A DNA stretch of 64,000 bases from Candidatus Limimorpha caballi. Its GTDB lineage: Bacteria; Bacteroidota; Bacteroidia; Bacteroidales; F082. Every line of letters begins with the position of its first letter. Position 1 is the stretch's first letter. The notes beneath the pieces were generated by a model that worked only from the letters and a program-made list of their open reading frames with translations, was not told the DNA's origin and did not search any database. The translations under genes were made by a program, and so were the position numbers. The stretch lies in assembly GCA_018064605.1 (NCBI GenBank), contig JAGHUX010000005.1, forward strand, positions 310,001-374,000, written 5' to 3'. Below, in pieces: positions 8,668 to 17,146 of this stretch.

Positions 8668-8678
8668 GCAAAAATTCA

Positions 8679-8771
8679 TCATCTGGCGATTAAAAACTTG
8701 ATGATATTTTCAACATTCTGCGGCAGCGGTTCCTTCAGCTGTGACGTGAGGCTGCCGTCCGGCGGTCTGTC
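8679..8771 (-). pseudogene. Possible C-terminal relic of an unidentified gene
   Basis: One minus-strand frame between the epimerase stop and the wza promoter reads as a plausible protein end of 30 residues (DRPPDG near its start, NVENIIKFLIAR at the end) before a stop at 8679. It has no start codon and is cut off by a stop just upstream. It may be the tail of a gene deleted by recombination, or chance. Confidence 0.2.
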
Positions 8772-8787
8772 TCAGACGCGGGGTCCG

Positions 8788-9939
8788 CTACGACAGTATG
8801 TATTGCAGTATGTGTTCCGCGGCTTTTGCGTCGCCGAACACCTTTGGGTAGTCGATCTTCCGCGACAGCAGGTCGGCGGTGGCATCGACGATTTTCCGCG
8901 TGTCGGCGTCGGCTATCACCCCGGCGTTGGCCCGCACTATCTCCACCCACTCCGTCTCCGGGCGCATGATGACACACGGCTTCTCGAAGAAATACGCCTC
9001 TTTCTGCACGCCGCCGCTGTCGGTGATGACAACGGCCGAGTTCTTCTCCAGGACAATGATGTCGAAGAACGACGCCGGCGGGATGCAGACTATGTTTCTG
9101 CAACTCCCGAACTCTTCGTACACGCGCGGGTTGAGGTTGAGCGGGAGCAGTTTCGCCGTCCGCGGGTGCAACGGCAGCACGAGCTTGTACTGCGGCATCT
9201 CACGTGCGACCTCCACCAAGGCCCTGAAGATTGACGTCAGCCTCTCAGGGTTGTCGGTGTTGTTGTCGCGGTGTATGGTCACCAGGACATATTTGCCGGG
9301 GTGCAAGTCATGGCGTTGCAGTATGTCGGATTTCTTCTCGGCGATGCCGGCGAAATACATGCTGTTGTCGTACATCACGTCGCCGAGGTTGACGACGGAG
9401 TACGTCCTGCCGTCGGCGAAGCGAGCCCGAGAGTCGAAGAAGCCCTCTCGTCGGAGGTTCTCGACGGCCGTGTCGGTCGGGGCGAAGAGTATTGTAGAGA
9501 GCCGGTCGCAGACGATGCGGTTCATCTCCTCGGGCATCGACATGTTGAACGAGCGCAGGCCGGCCTCGATGTGGTACACCGGCACGTGGAGTTTGCCGGC
9601 GGCCACGGCGCCGGCGAGCGTCGAGTTGGTGTCGCCGTAGAGTATCACGCCGTCGAAATGCTCCGACAGCAGCACATCCTCGATGCCGGCGACCATCTTG
9701 GCGGTCTGCTCGCCGTGCCTCCCCGACCCCACGTTCAGGTTGTAATCCGGGTGCGGGATGCCGAGCTCGTCGAAGAACACCTGCGACATGTTGGCGTCGT
9801 AGTGCTGCCCCGTGTGCAGTATCCTCTCCTCGACGGACCCGGAGAAACGGCCTCTTATCGCGCGTGAAACGGCCGCCGCCTTGATGATCTGGGGCCTCGC
9901 CCCGATGATGGTCAATATTCGGATCATTTTATGTGACAT
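8788..9939 (-). CDS. Non-hydrolysing UDP-sugar 2-epimerase, WbpI/WlbD-like
   Basis: The 383-residue protein has the UDP-GlcNAc 2-epimerase fold signatures: GARPQIIKAAAVSRAI at the N-terminus, HTGQHYDANMSQVFFDELGI, YGDTNSTLAGAVAAGKL, HIEAGLRSFNMSMPEEMNRI, and TDSGGVQKEAYFF near residue 290. AGLRSFNM-MPEE resembles the WbpI/WlbD group, which epimerises UDP-2,3-diacetamido-2,3-dideoxyglucuronate; WecB-type enzymes usually read AGLRTGD at this place. A WlbA-like dehydrogenase of the same pathway lies at the other end of the locus (42832-43812). The base composition looks GC-rich like the core, unlike the cassette to its right. Plain ManNAc synthesis is the alternative. Confidence 0.85.
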   Translation of the reverse strand: MSHKMIRILTIIGARPQIIKAAAVSRAIRGRFSGSVEERILHTGQHYDANMSQVFFDELGIPHPDYNLNVGSGRHGEQTAKMVAGIEDVLLSEHFDGVILYGDTNSTLAGAVAAGKLHVPVYHIEAGLRSFNMSMPEEMNRIVCDRLSTILFAPTDTAVENLRREGFFDSRARFADGRTYSVVNLGDVMYDNSMYFAGIAEKKSDILQRHDLHPGKYVLVTIHRDNNTDNPERLTSIFRALVEVAREMPQYKLVLPLHPRTAKLLPLNLNPRVYEEFGSCRNIVCIPPASFFDIIVLEKNSAVVITDSGGVQKEAYFFEKPCVIMRPETEWVEIVRANAGVIADADTRKIVDATADLLSRKIDYPKVFGDAKAAEHILQYILS

Positions 9940-9949
9940 TTAATTTCTC

Positions 9950-10262
9950 TCAAATTTTCCGGCTTTCAGAATGGCATCTCCCGCAGCGCAGCAGCCTCTT
10001 CGCACCGTTCTTCAGATTCTGCAGCAGCAGCTCCTTCAGCCAGGCCGCCGCATTGTCAGTCCAGCGTTGCGGATGTGTGGTGACCATCACTTCCCCCGGC
10101 AACTTCCCGCACCCGACGGCATGAATCACATCATCCGTGGAATGGAACACAAGGCCTTCCCTGCACCACCTGTCCTGATGAACCGGTATTCTGTCTCTCA
10201 CGCTGACATTGAAGCCATCCCAACGGCGGCCCGTGTCGGTCAGATGGGACTTCCGAAAAAAC
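9950..10262 (-). pseudogene. Truncated polysaccharide-deacetylase-like gene (C-terminal ~100 codons)
   Basis: The minus-strand frame ending at 9950 has no proper start. It encodes a C-terminus parallel to that of the intact gene next door (10269-11069): LTDTGRRWDG here against MTDTGYAWDGG there, then LVFHSTDDVIHAVGCGK against LHFHSTKQVVECIKS, then a helix NLKNGAKRLL against RNNVKRTA. It is therefore the tail of a diverged paralogue whose first two thirds are gone. It ends 10 bases before the epimerase start and shares that gene's GC-rich codon use. The cut coincides with the change in base composition, pointing to cassette replacement by recombination in related genes. Confidence 0.8.
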
Positions 10263-10268
10263 GATTTA

Positions 10269-11069
10269 CTATTTCCAATATAGTTTTACCAAGCCGTTAT
10301 AGGCCTTCGCTACAATTCCATTTTTCCGTGCCGTCCGTTTCACATTATTTCTCAAAAGCTCACGGGCATGAAGCCAGACCCACTGTAACAAATTATCACT
10401 CCAAAGTGTATGAGCCAATATCATGGATTGTTTTGGGAAACTCTCGGACTTTATGCATTCAACAACCTGTTTTGTGGAATGGAAATGCAATCCATGGTTG
10501 TTTACCACGACATCACGAATTGCATATTTTCCGCCATCCCAAGCATAACCAGTATCTGTCATATAAAAAATTTCGTCGAAATTGAGGGACAAATAGGGTT
10601 CCCCTAGAATGCCATAATCCGACAAATTGTATCTCTCCCAAAGCAAACGGTTATCAAACTTTGAGGAGGTACTGCCATGCATACATACGACCTTAACCGG
10701 ATAATACTGACGGAAATATGTCAAATTTCTCTCAAATGACTCAATGGCCTTTTCAAAATCGCCTTCGGCCAACGATAAATCCTCGTAATGATAGCCAACA
10801 GCATGACCCATGCTGGCAATTTCCCGAATCACATCAGGCTTATCGCTTTGCTTCACAATCCGGAAGAAGTAAGTTGACACGACTCCCAAGTCGTACTCAA
10901 CCTTGGCCATTTTCAAGGCGTTTTCCGCCTTTTCATCGACATCATGCCGCATAATGACCACCTTGCCAGCTAATGGGCTTACAAGATAGTCTTCAAATTT
11001 TTGGAACTGATAGCCTGCGCCGACAAATGCTTGCAACAGTGCTTTATATGCTTTTATTGTATGATCCAT
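10269..11069 (-). CDS. Polysaccharide-deacetylase-like protein (NodB-type fold)
   Basis: The 266-residue protein carries VVIMRHDVDEKAENALKMA near residue 34, where RHDVD corresponds to the metal-binding Asp-Asp region of carbohydrate esterase family 4-like enzymes. GHAVGYHYEDLSLAEGDF near residue 88 supplies a further His, and MHGSTSSKFDN near 130 comes next. The family removes N-acetyl groups from sugars, or is a related hydrolase; no signal peptide is visible, so it should act in the cytoplasm. Its start overlaps the stop of the MBL-fold gene by one base, making it the last gene of the coupled lipid-type block. A free amine made here could be the site for the acyl group made by that block (inference). 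Confidence 0.8.
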   Translation of the reverse strand: MDHTIKAYKALLQAFVGAGYQFQKFEDYLVSPLAGKVVIMRHDVDEKAENALKMAKVEYDLGVVSTYFFRIVKQSDKPDVIREIASMGHAVGYHYEDLSLAEGDFEKAIESFERNLTYFRQYYPVKVVCMHGSTSSKFDNRLLWERYNLSDYGILGEPYLSLNFDEIFYMTDTGYAWDGGKYAIRDVVVNNHGLHFHSTKQVVECIKSESFPKQSMILAHTLWSDNLLQWVWLHARELLRNNVKRTARKNGIVAKAYNGLVKLYWK

Positions 11070-11698
11070 TAAAAATTCATGTTTACATTTGCTAATTCAA
11101 AAGGTTCTCCATGACCGGGATAGACCATTGCTGTTGGTGGGAATAGAACCTTCATTCGCATTATGCTTTCTTCAAACACCCGCTTATTACCCGTAGGTTT
11201 CGAAATATAGGGTTTCGTTTCCATCAGAACATCTCCGCCAATGATTGCGTTTTCCCCATTGATTTCAATACACACAGAACCTGCACTATGGCCTGGAGTA
11301 TCAAAAAACGAGAATTCAGCTCTACACAACGAAACTCGAGTACCTTCTTCTACAATTTGATCTGGTTCAGCAATTTGATACTCATAATCACATTGGTCAT
11401 AGTAAAGTTGAAAATAGCTACGGCTATTGACATTCATATATTTTGCGCAATTTCTTGAGCACAACAATTTTGCCCCAAATTCTTCGCGCAAATAATTGCA
11501 TCCCCAAGTATGGTCAACATGTTCGTGAGTAAGCAGAACAAACTTTGGCACAAGATTGTTCGCTTCCAAATAAGGCAATATATTCTCGCATTTTTCCGCT
11601 GCAGGATCAATGACGACACATTCTTTATTTTGTTCCTGATGAATCACATAACAGTTGGAATTCATCAGAGGATTAAGGAAACGCGCAATCCGAATCAT
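11069..11698 (-). CDS. MBL-fold metallo-hydrolase (glyoxalase II-like)
   Basis: The 209-residue protein has the full metallo-beta-lactamase motif set: LLTHEHVDHTWG (HxHxDH), FFDTPGHSAGSVC, IIGGDVLM and VYPGHGEPF, which together hold two zinc ions. Small members resembling hydroxyacylglutathione hydrolase cleave thioesters. Within a block encoding an acyl carrier protein, a role as acyl-thioesterase or editing hydrolase is plausible but not shown. It lies one base from the KAS III gene and overlaps the next gene by one base, so it is part of the same coupled unit. Confidence 0.88.
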   Translation of the reverse strand: MIRIARFLNPLMNSNCYVIHQEQNKECVVIDPAAEKCENILPYLEANNLVPKFVLLTHEHVDHTWGCNYLREEFGAKLLCSRNCAKYMNVNSRSYFQLYYDQCDYEYQIAEPDQIVEEGTRVSLCRAEFSFFDTPGHSAGSVCIEINGENAIIGGDVLMETKPYISKPTGNKRVFEESIMRMKVLFPPTAMVYPGHGEPFELANVNMNF

Positions 11699-11699
11699 T

Positions 11700-12701
11700 T
11701 CAGAATTTCATCATGACACCGCCCCATGAATAGCCTAAACCTTGAGCGACCGACAACACTTTCATGCCTTGTTGGATTGTGCCATCCTTCAAAGCCTCGC
11801 ACAAGGCAATCGGAATAGTAGAAGAAACCGTATTGCCAATATTTTCAAAGCAGCAATAGTATTTCTCTACCGGTATCTTCATTTTAACCCGCTGCAAATT
11901 AGCGATATACTTATTTGCCTGATGATATACATGCAAATCTATGTTTTCAATGGAAACGGAATTCTTCTTCAACACGTCTTCGATAAGCGTTGGAATCCTG
12001 TCTAAGGTGTAATTTAGGATTTCCGTTCCATTCATATACAAATAATCAGATGACTTAGGATTGCCGAAATCATCGAAAACCAAATCGTTTTTCGACTTGC
12101 GGCAACGTGCGCCACCCGTGCGGACAATCAGGTTTTTCGCCCCTTCCCCGTCGGCGCCGAAACTGAAATTCCCGATTTCAGCGATGCCTTGCGTACTGAC
12201 CAATGTGGCTGCAGCACCATCTCCAAAAATTGTCCGGTTGCCCTTATCCTTTGGATGCATGTATTTGGAATAGGTCTCCGCAGTCAGCAAAAGCACATTG
12301 CCTGCCATACCGCCAGCAATTAGGCCTTTGGCCATCGAAAGGCCAAAAATCCAACCCGAACAACCCAAATTCAAATCAACGGCACCAATCGTGTCGTTCA
12401 AACCAAGCCTGTTTTGAATAAGACATGCTGTAGTAGGCAAGACATAATCGGCACTTTGTGTGCAGAAAATCAGATAATCAATGCTTCCTTTATCAATTCC
12501 GTGTTCAGAAAACAGTTTTTCCGCTGCTGCGACTGCCATATCCGATGCCGTTTCATCCTCGGCAGTCACATGACGTTCAAGGATGCCCAATTTCTTTGCA
12601 ATCTTCTCCTCCGTCCATTCGGGGAAAATCTTTGCCAGTTCGGCATTCGTGATGACCTTTTCCGGCAAATAGTATGAAATCGCCTCAATGTAAACCTGCA
12701 T
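11700..12701 (-). CDS. 3-oxoacyl-ACP synthase III family (KAS III/FabH-like)
   Basis: The 333-residue protein is a thiolase-fold condensing enzyme with all three catalytic residues of KAS III: Cys114 in DLNLGCSGWIFGL, His260 in VYHQANKYI and Asn290 in FENIGNTVSS. KAS III condenses an acyl-CoA starter with malonyl-ACP to give a 3-oxoacyl-ACP. Gene order (FabD-like, ACP, SDR, KAS III) places it in a dedicated acyl-building pathway inside the glycan locus, not housekeeping fatty acid synthesis. It lies 7 bases after the SDR gene. Confidence 0.92.
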   Translation of the reverse strand: MQVYIEAISYYLPEKVITNAELAKIFPEWTEEKIAKKLGILERHVTAEDETASDMAVAAAEKLFSEHGIDKGSIDYLIFCTQSADYVLPTTACLIQNRLGLNDTIGAVDLNLGCSGWIFGLSMAKGLIAGGMAGNVLLLTAETYSKYMHPKDKGNRTIFGDGAAATLVSTQGIAEIGNFSFGADGEGAKNLIVRTGGARCRKSKNDLVFDDFGNPKSSDYLYMNGTEILNYTLDRIPTLIEDVLKKNSVSIENIDLHVYHQANKYIANLQRVKMKIPVEKYYCCFENIGNTVSSTIPIALCEALKDGTIQQGMKVLSVAQGLGYSWGGVMMKF

Positions 12702-12708
12702 AATTTAA

Positions 12709-13461
12709 TTACATTAGAGTATAGCCACCGTCAATTTTCAGTTCTGCGCCCGTCACCCACGACGAAGCCTCCGACAAAAGGTAAATCACGCCATGAGCCA
12801 CATCTTCAGGATTCCCGAAACGTTTCATCGGGAAAAGCTTTTTCAACTCACCCAAATCTTCCATAGAAGCATCTTGGGCCGACTTGAAAAGTTCCGTCAT
12901 CACCATGCCCGGATTCACGCAGTTCACGCGCACACCTTGCGCTGCCAAATCCAATGCAGCAGCCTTGGCAAAACCACTGATAGAACCTTTGGAAGCCGCA
13001 TAAAGCGATTCGCCATGACGCACGCAATCGTTACCAGAGACCGATGATGTGAAAACCAAAGAAGAAGGTTTATTGAGTTTCTTTTTCGCTACCAACTGCT
13101 TGGTCAACAGCACCGTAGAAAAAGCATTGGTCTGCATAATTTCAAGCAATTCCTCCTCCTTGATAAACTTTATCATATTGATTTTCGAGATGCCCGCATT
13201 ATGCGAAACACCATCCAACACCGGCAACTGCGAAACCATTGCATTCAGCGACTCCTTGTCAGCCAAATCAGCGACGATAGCGGTGTGATTTGGACCCTCA
13301 AGCATGGAAAGCGTCTCATTCAAACGGGTCTCATCACGGCCTGTTAAGACCAATTTCGCACCCATCTTCGAACATTCGACGGCAACGCACCGACCGATGC
13401 CCGATGATGCGCCCGTCACCAAAACGGTCTTCCCCTCAATGGAAAACGGATTGTACATCAA
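12709..13461 (-). CDS. SDR-family oxidoreductase, 3-oxoacyl-ACP reductase (FabG)-like
   Basis: The 250-residue protein is a classical short-chain dehydrogenase. TGASSGIG near residue 17 binds NAD(P), SHNAGI lies near 88, Ser precedes the catalytic pair in SLYAASKGS (YxxxK), and NCVNPGMVMTELF leads to the C-terminal IDGGYTLM. The TGRD after beta-2 resembles NADPH-preferring reductases. Sitting between the ACP and KAS III genes, it most likely reduces 3-oxoacyl-ACP to 3-hydroxyacyl-ACP. It overlaps the ACP gene by four bases (ATGA). A sugar-nucleotide substrate is less likely given the neighbours. Confidence 0.9.
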   Translation of the reverse strand: MMYNPFSIEGKTVLVTGASSGIGRCVAVECSKMGAKLVLTGRDETRLNETLSMLEGPNHTAIVADLADKESLNAMVSQLPVLDGVSHNAGISKINMIKFIKEEELLEIMQTNAFSTVLLTKQLVAKKKLNKPSSLVFTSSVSGNDCVRHGESLYAASKGSISGFAKAAALDLAAQGVRVNCVNPGMVMTELFKSAQDASMEDLGELKKLFPMKRFGNPEDVAHGVIYLLSEASSWVTGAELKIDGGYTLM

Positions 13462-13685
13462 AGTGCCTGAATGAAATTATACAACTCTTCAATGGTAGTG
13501 CAAGCCTTCAGGTTGGAGCCTGTGATTCTTTTTTCCATTTCGGCATCAACCATGGTAATGATTGACAATGCGGTCAAAGAACCCCATTCTTCCAGTTGTT
13601 TATAATCTGTTGAAGGGTTAAACTTACTCATTGGAGTGTCATCAAACTGTTCTGCAAAATTCTGCACAAATTCATCTAATGTCAT
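13458..13685 (-). CDS. Acyl carrier protein
   Basis: The small 75-residue acidic protein has the four-helix pattern of an acyl carrier protein. Ser36 in the segment EEWGSLTALSII is the expected 4'-phosphopantetheine site; the usual Asp-Ser-Leu is here Gly-Ser-Leu, with Trp before it, as in specialised carrier proteins. It overlaps both neighbours by four bases (malonyl transferase upstream, SDR downstream), so the three should be made in step. It is presumably the scaffold on which the acyl group of this locus is built. Confidence 0.88.
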   Translation of the reverse strand: MTLDEFVQNFAEQFDDTPMSKFNPSTDYKQLEEWGSLTALSIITMVDAEMEKRITGSNLKACTTIEELYNFIQAL

Positions 13686-14608
13686 AATGTATTGTATTTT
13701 AAATTTTTATAATCCTCTAAATCCCAAATGGAACCGACTTGACTCTCAGGGCACATCCTAGCCACGATTTTCTGTAGAGTGTCGTCAGTCCCTACTTCAT
13801 AATATGTATCTACACCATCCGAATGCATGTTTCTGACCATAGAAGTCCACAGCACTGGATGCGTGATATGATCAATCAAATTTGCTTTCAATTCATCAGG
13901 ATTGGTATGCGGTTTTCCATCAACACACTGATAGACTGGGCAACAAGGTTCGATGAACGTCGTTTTTTCAATGATAGCGCCCAACTTTTCTCTTGCCTCA
14001 GCCATATACGGAGAATGGAAAGATCCACCGATGCCTAAAAGTACCGCCTTCTTAGCGCCTTCTTCCTTGAACCTTTTCAAGGCAGTACGGATGCCCATTT
14101 TGCTACCCGTAATCACCACTTGACCAGGACCATTGTAATTGGCAAAATAAACCGGTTCGCCTGTTTCGTCCCAAATTTCGCGGATGCGACGTTCAATATA
14201 TTCATCGGACAAGCCAATCACAGCACCCATTGCCGTCGGCGTCTTATCGCACGCTTCCTGGCCATAAATAGCACGATGAAGGACAAGATTCAGTCCGTCC
14301 TCGAAAGAAAGGCATCCACTTACAACCAAGGCTGCGAATTCGCCCAAAGAATGACCAGCCACCACATCGGGGCGAACGGATTTCTGAGTCATGGCAGCAG
14401 CCACTTCATAAATAAACACCGCAGGCTGTGTGTTTTGCGTTTCCATCAGTTCCAATTCGAAGCCATGGAACATCACATTGGTAATACTGCGACCGAAACA
14501 AGCATCTGCACGCTCAAAAAAAACACGAGAGTCAGGATATCGCTCAAACAACTCCTTTCCCATGCCTTCCTTTTGGCAACCCTGTCCCGGAAATATAAAA
14601 GCCTTCAT
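13682..14608 (-). CDS. Malonyl-CoA:ACP transacylase (FabD-like)
   Basis: The 308-residue protein starts MKAFIFPGQGCQKEGMG. It has the nucleophile Ser87 in VAGHSLGEFAALV, an Arg in LHRAIYGQEA that would bind the malonyl carboxylate, and the catalytic His in SFHSPYMAEAREKL. It loads malonyl units from CoA onto an ACP. A second fabD-type gene inside a polysaccharide locus, coupled by ATGA overlaps to an ACP gene, argues for a private pathway. The core fatty-acid fabD would be expected elsewhere in the genome. Confidence 0.9.
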   Translation of the reverse strand: MKAFIFPGQGCQKEGMGKELFERYPDSRVFFERADACFGRSITNVMFHGFELELMETQNTQPAVFIYEVAAAMTQKSVRPDVVAGHSLGEFAALVVSGCLSFEDGLNLVLHRAIYGQEACDKTPTAMGAVIGLSDEYIERRIREIWDETGEPVYFANYNGPGQVVITGSKMGIRTALKRFKEEGAKKAVLLGIGGSFHSPYMAEAREKLGAIIEKTTFIEPCCPVYQCVDGKPHTNPDELKANLIDHITHPVLWTSMVRNMHSDGVDTYYEVGTDDTLQKIVARMCPESQVGSIWDLEDYKNLKYNTL

Positions 14609-15180
14609 TCCTTATTCTGTTTATCTTTCATCAATGTTGAGAAATTCACCTTCTTTTTGGCCGGGTTTCCTACAACAATCGTGCAAGAATCCACATCCTT
14701 TTCCACCACCGAACCTGCTGACACAATGGCATATTCCCCGACTTTAGCTCCACATAAGATGGTGCTTTTCACTCCAATCCAAGCTCCTTTTTGTATGACG
14801 ACAGGAGCGACTTTCGGTTCGATGACACCTTCAAAATGCGGATAAGGGTTCATGTGTGCAATAATCGTAACCTCACCAGCCAACGACACATCATCCTCGA
14901 TATAAACATATTCCGGATATGCGTTATCAATCACGCAATGCATGCCGAGATACACATTTTTGCCAATATGAACACCACGCCAACGGTTCATTTTCACACG
15001 CCAGCCGTTCAGCGGGCAAAAATACGACATTCTTGCCAATATGATGTTCTTTATTTTTCGGCAAGCAAAATGCATCGGACTCATATTGCGTCTCGCACCC
15101 GAACTCTTGATTGCTTCGCCCAATTTTTTATCACCGCCATAAAACGGAATGTTATGCGGTTCTAATAAGTCAAATTGCAT
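14605..15180 (-). CDS. Left-handed beta-helix (hexapeptide) acyltransferase
   Basis: The 191-residue protein has an N-terminal segment without repeats, then hexapeptide repeats (VHIGKNVYLGMHCVIDNA, VYIEDDVSLAGEVTIIAH, VVIQKGAWIGVKSTIL). The C-terminal part GEYAIVSAGSVVEKDV then GNPAKK is typical of sugar O- or N-acyltransferases; His in IIAHMNPYP may be catalytic. Placed directly upstream of and overlapping the fabD-like gene, it is the leading candidate to move the ACP-bound acyl group to a sugar (inference). An ordinary acetyl-CoA-dependent acetyltransferase is the alternative. Confidence 0.85.
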   Translation of the reverse strand: MQFDLLEPHNIPFYGGDKKLGEAIKSSGARRNMSPMHFACRKIKNIILARMSYFCPLNGWRVKMNRWRGVHIGKNVYLGMHCVIDNAYPEYVYIEDDVSLAGEVTIIAHMNPYPHFEGVIEPKVAPVVIQKGAWIGVKSTILCGAKVGEYAIVSAGSVVEKDVDSCTIVVGNPAKKKVNFSTLMKDKQNKE

Positions 15181-15183
15181 TTA

Positions 15184-16107
15184 TTATTTATGTTTTATTT
15201 CATACAAATCCCTACAAGTCAAGAAATTAAATTCCTTCTTTTGAAAGAACTCCAATTCCCGTTCAAAGATAGGCAAAGCCTTCTCTCCCAAGTTCTTCAC
15301 CTTTAGCTTGTGACGCAGCACATCGCCCATCAGATAAGAAAAATAATTGCTGGCACGACGCTGAATCTTGCCGCCTTCCCAATCTTCATCGATGAACTCA
15401 TTCGGATGCGTCAAAAAGACAAACTGACGGCCATTGCACAAAGTCTCCCAATACAGAAGCTGGCGCGTCATCCGATTCAGACTTGGAGCAATGCGCATAA
15501 ATGTTCCGATATACGGAAATCCCATAGCTGAAATCGGCACTTCCATTACTTCAGAATCGCCTTTTTTGAAAATATTCTCTTCGTTCACCAAATATGCTTT
15601 TCTCGGTGCCGTAATCCAATGGAGTTTTTTCAAGGCGCCAAAAGAGAAAAACATATCCAGACGCTGCGAAGCCACGGAACTATCAACCTTAAAACCAGCC
15701 TCTTTCATAATCTGCGGGAACTTCTCGTCCACCCTTGCTGCTGGCGCGCGGAATGAAATCACTTCGTCACCGATAATGTCTTCCAAAATCTGCTTGGATT
15801 GTCTTAAATGACTCAACTGCTCATCAGGTGTCAGCACATCGAAGGCCTGACTCACCTCATGGGTCAATCCATGAGAACCGACTTCATGACCTCTATCATA
15901 AGCCATCTTCACCACTTGAGGATACAATGCCGCAATATGCCCCGTGAAGAAAAAAGTGGCTTTCACGCCACACTTGTCATACAAATCGAGCAGGCGCGGC
16001 ATACCCTGTTTCAAGACATACTCGCCAGTCTTATCCCTCAACTTGTGGTTGAGAATTGATGTCGTTTCAACATCGTTAGTAATCAGGCAAAATTTGTCTT
16101 TCGACAT
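15184..16107 (-). CDS. Polysaccharide deacetylase (carbohydrate esterase 4 type)
   Basis: The 307-residue protein begins CLITNDVETTS, a variant of the first CE4 motif with metal-binding Asp. It continues KATFFFTGHIAALYP, then HEVGSHGLTHE, with the HxxxH pair of the metal site. RAPAARVDEKFPQ follows as motif 3, and FLTHPNEF provides the late His. No signal peptide is seen. It should remove acetyl (or other acyl) groups from an amino sugar. It is the second deacetylase-type gene of the block, 3 bases from the hexapeptide transferase gene. Confidence 0.88.
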   Translation of the reverse strand: MSKDKFCLITNDVETTSILNHKLRDKTGEYVLKQGMPRLLDLYDKCGVKATFFFTGHIAALYPQVVKMAYDRGHEVGSHGLTHEVSQAFDVLTPDEQLSHLRQSKQILEDIIGDEVISFRAPAARVDEKFPQIMKEAGFKVDSSVASQRLDMFFSFGALKKLHWITAPRKAYLVNEENIFKKGDSEVMEVPISAMGFPYIGTFMRIAPSLNRMTRQLLYWETLCNGRQFVFLTHPNEFIDEDWEGGKIQRRASNYFSYLMGDVLRHKLKVKNLGEKALPIFERELEFFQKKEFNFLTCRDLYEIKHK

Positions 16108-16123
16108 ACTTGAAAAAAGGTTG

Positions 16124-17146
16124 TTACAGATTCTCTAAGATGGTCGTTATTTCTTTGTTGATGTCGCCGACAGCAGCAAAATAAGATTCTTTCTTCTGCA
16201 TCCATTCTGACTTGTGTGAGAATGAAGAAAAGTCCCGCACCGACGTTAAAACTTCATCAAACGATGCAATGTTTCGGAGCAGACCATACTTGTGCTCCAG
16301 CATCTTGAAATTCGACATGTCGTGTTCGCCGACAAAAGAATTTGATCGTATCGCCGGCGTCCCGAGCAAGGCGGCTTCCGTGGCCATCGTCTGAGAATCG
16401 CCCAAATACAAATCGGCAAAAGCCAAAACACTGTGAATGGCAGAAGCCGGCGTAGGCAACTTGTACTTTTTCAATTCTTCCGGCAGCTCTTTTTCTGAAG
16501 AAATATAAACCGTCATATAAGGTTCCACCGCTTCCACGAGTTTCATCTTCTCCTCCAAAGTAAAGCCGCTGTTGTTCACATCGTGATTGGCAAACCAGCC
16601 CACGAAGCGGAAAACCGCGTATGGCTTTTTCAGACCATTTCCCGGAATCACTTTTTCGTCTGGCTGAAAAACGGACGGAGCCAGATAGCAATCTTCGAAA
16701 ACACCTTTCACACGGATATGTTTTTCACCGTAATCCAATGTGAAGTTTTCAGGCGTTACGACCTTGGTACAGCGAGGCACCACATGCTTATTGGTCAAGG
16801 CAACGACTTCCGAATCGGGAAAAATCACCGACTTTGCCTTATATTTTTTTGCCATCAAGACCCCGAAGAGCGAAGCTTTTGAAACGACGACATCCGGACG
16901 GTACCTTTTCACGATTTTCGAATAGCATCTTAACAAAGAGAAAGAACCAAGAACCTTTTCTATCATCTTTTTCTTATGCAGGCCAAAGATTTCATACGGC
17001 ACGCCTTCTTCCTCTAAGACCTTCAGCAGCACATCTTTATCCCTAGCCAAGACCAAAACATCATGGCCGTCATTTTTCAGCATCTGCATCACATACTTGA
17101 ACTGGTAGTAATGCTTCGGATGGTTCAATTCAAATATATACTTCAT
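16124..17146 (-). CDS. DUF354 family GT-B-like glycosyltransferase
   Basis: The 340-residue protein begins [17 protein letters not shown]. It shows the DUF354 pattern: [39 protein letters not shown], and [26 protein letters not shown] near residue 250, a nucleotide-sugar-binding type segment. DUF354 proteins have a GT-B or epimerase-like fold and are common in archaeal and bacterial polysaccharide loci; no precise reaction is known to me. It overlaps the following acetyltransferase gene by four bases, so it belongs to the coupled block. Confidence 0.8.
   Translation of the reverse strand: MKYIFELNHPKHYYQFKYVMQMLKNDGHDVLVLARDKDVLLKVLEEEGVPYEIFGLHKKKMIEKVLGSFSLLRCYSKIVKRYRPDVVVSKASLFGVLMAKKYKAKSVIFPDSEVVALTNKHVVPRCTKVVTPENFTLDYGEKHIRVKGVFEDCYLAPSVFQPDEKVIPGNGLKKPYAVFRFVGWFANHDVNNSGFTLEEKMKLVEAVEPYMTVYISSEKELPEELKKYKLPTPASAIHSVLAFADLYLGDSQTMATEAALLGTPAIRSNSFVGEHDMSNFKMLEHKYGLLRNIASFDEVLTSVRDFSSFSHKSEWMQKKESYFAAVGDINKEITTILENL

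Noticed and set aside
9271-9867. Plus-strand frame of 198 codons opposite the epimerase
   Set aside because: Shadow frame; the epimerase motifs on the minus strand are complete.
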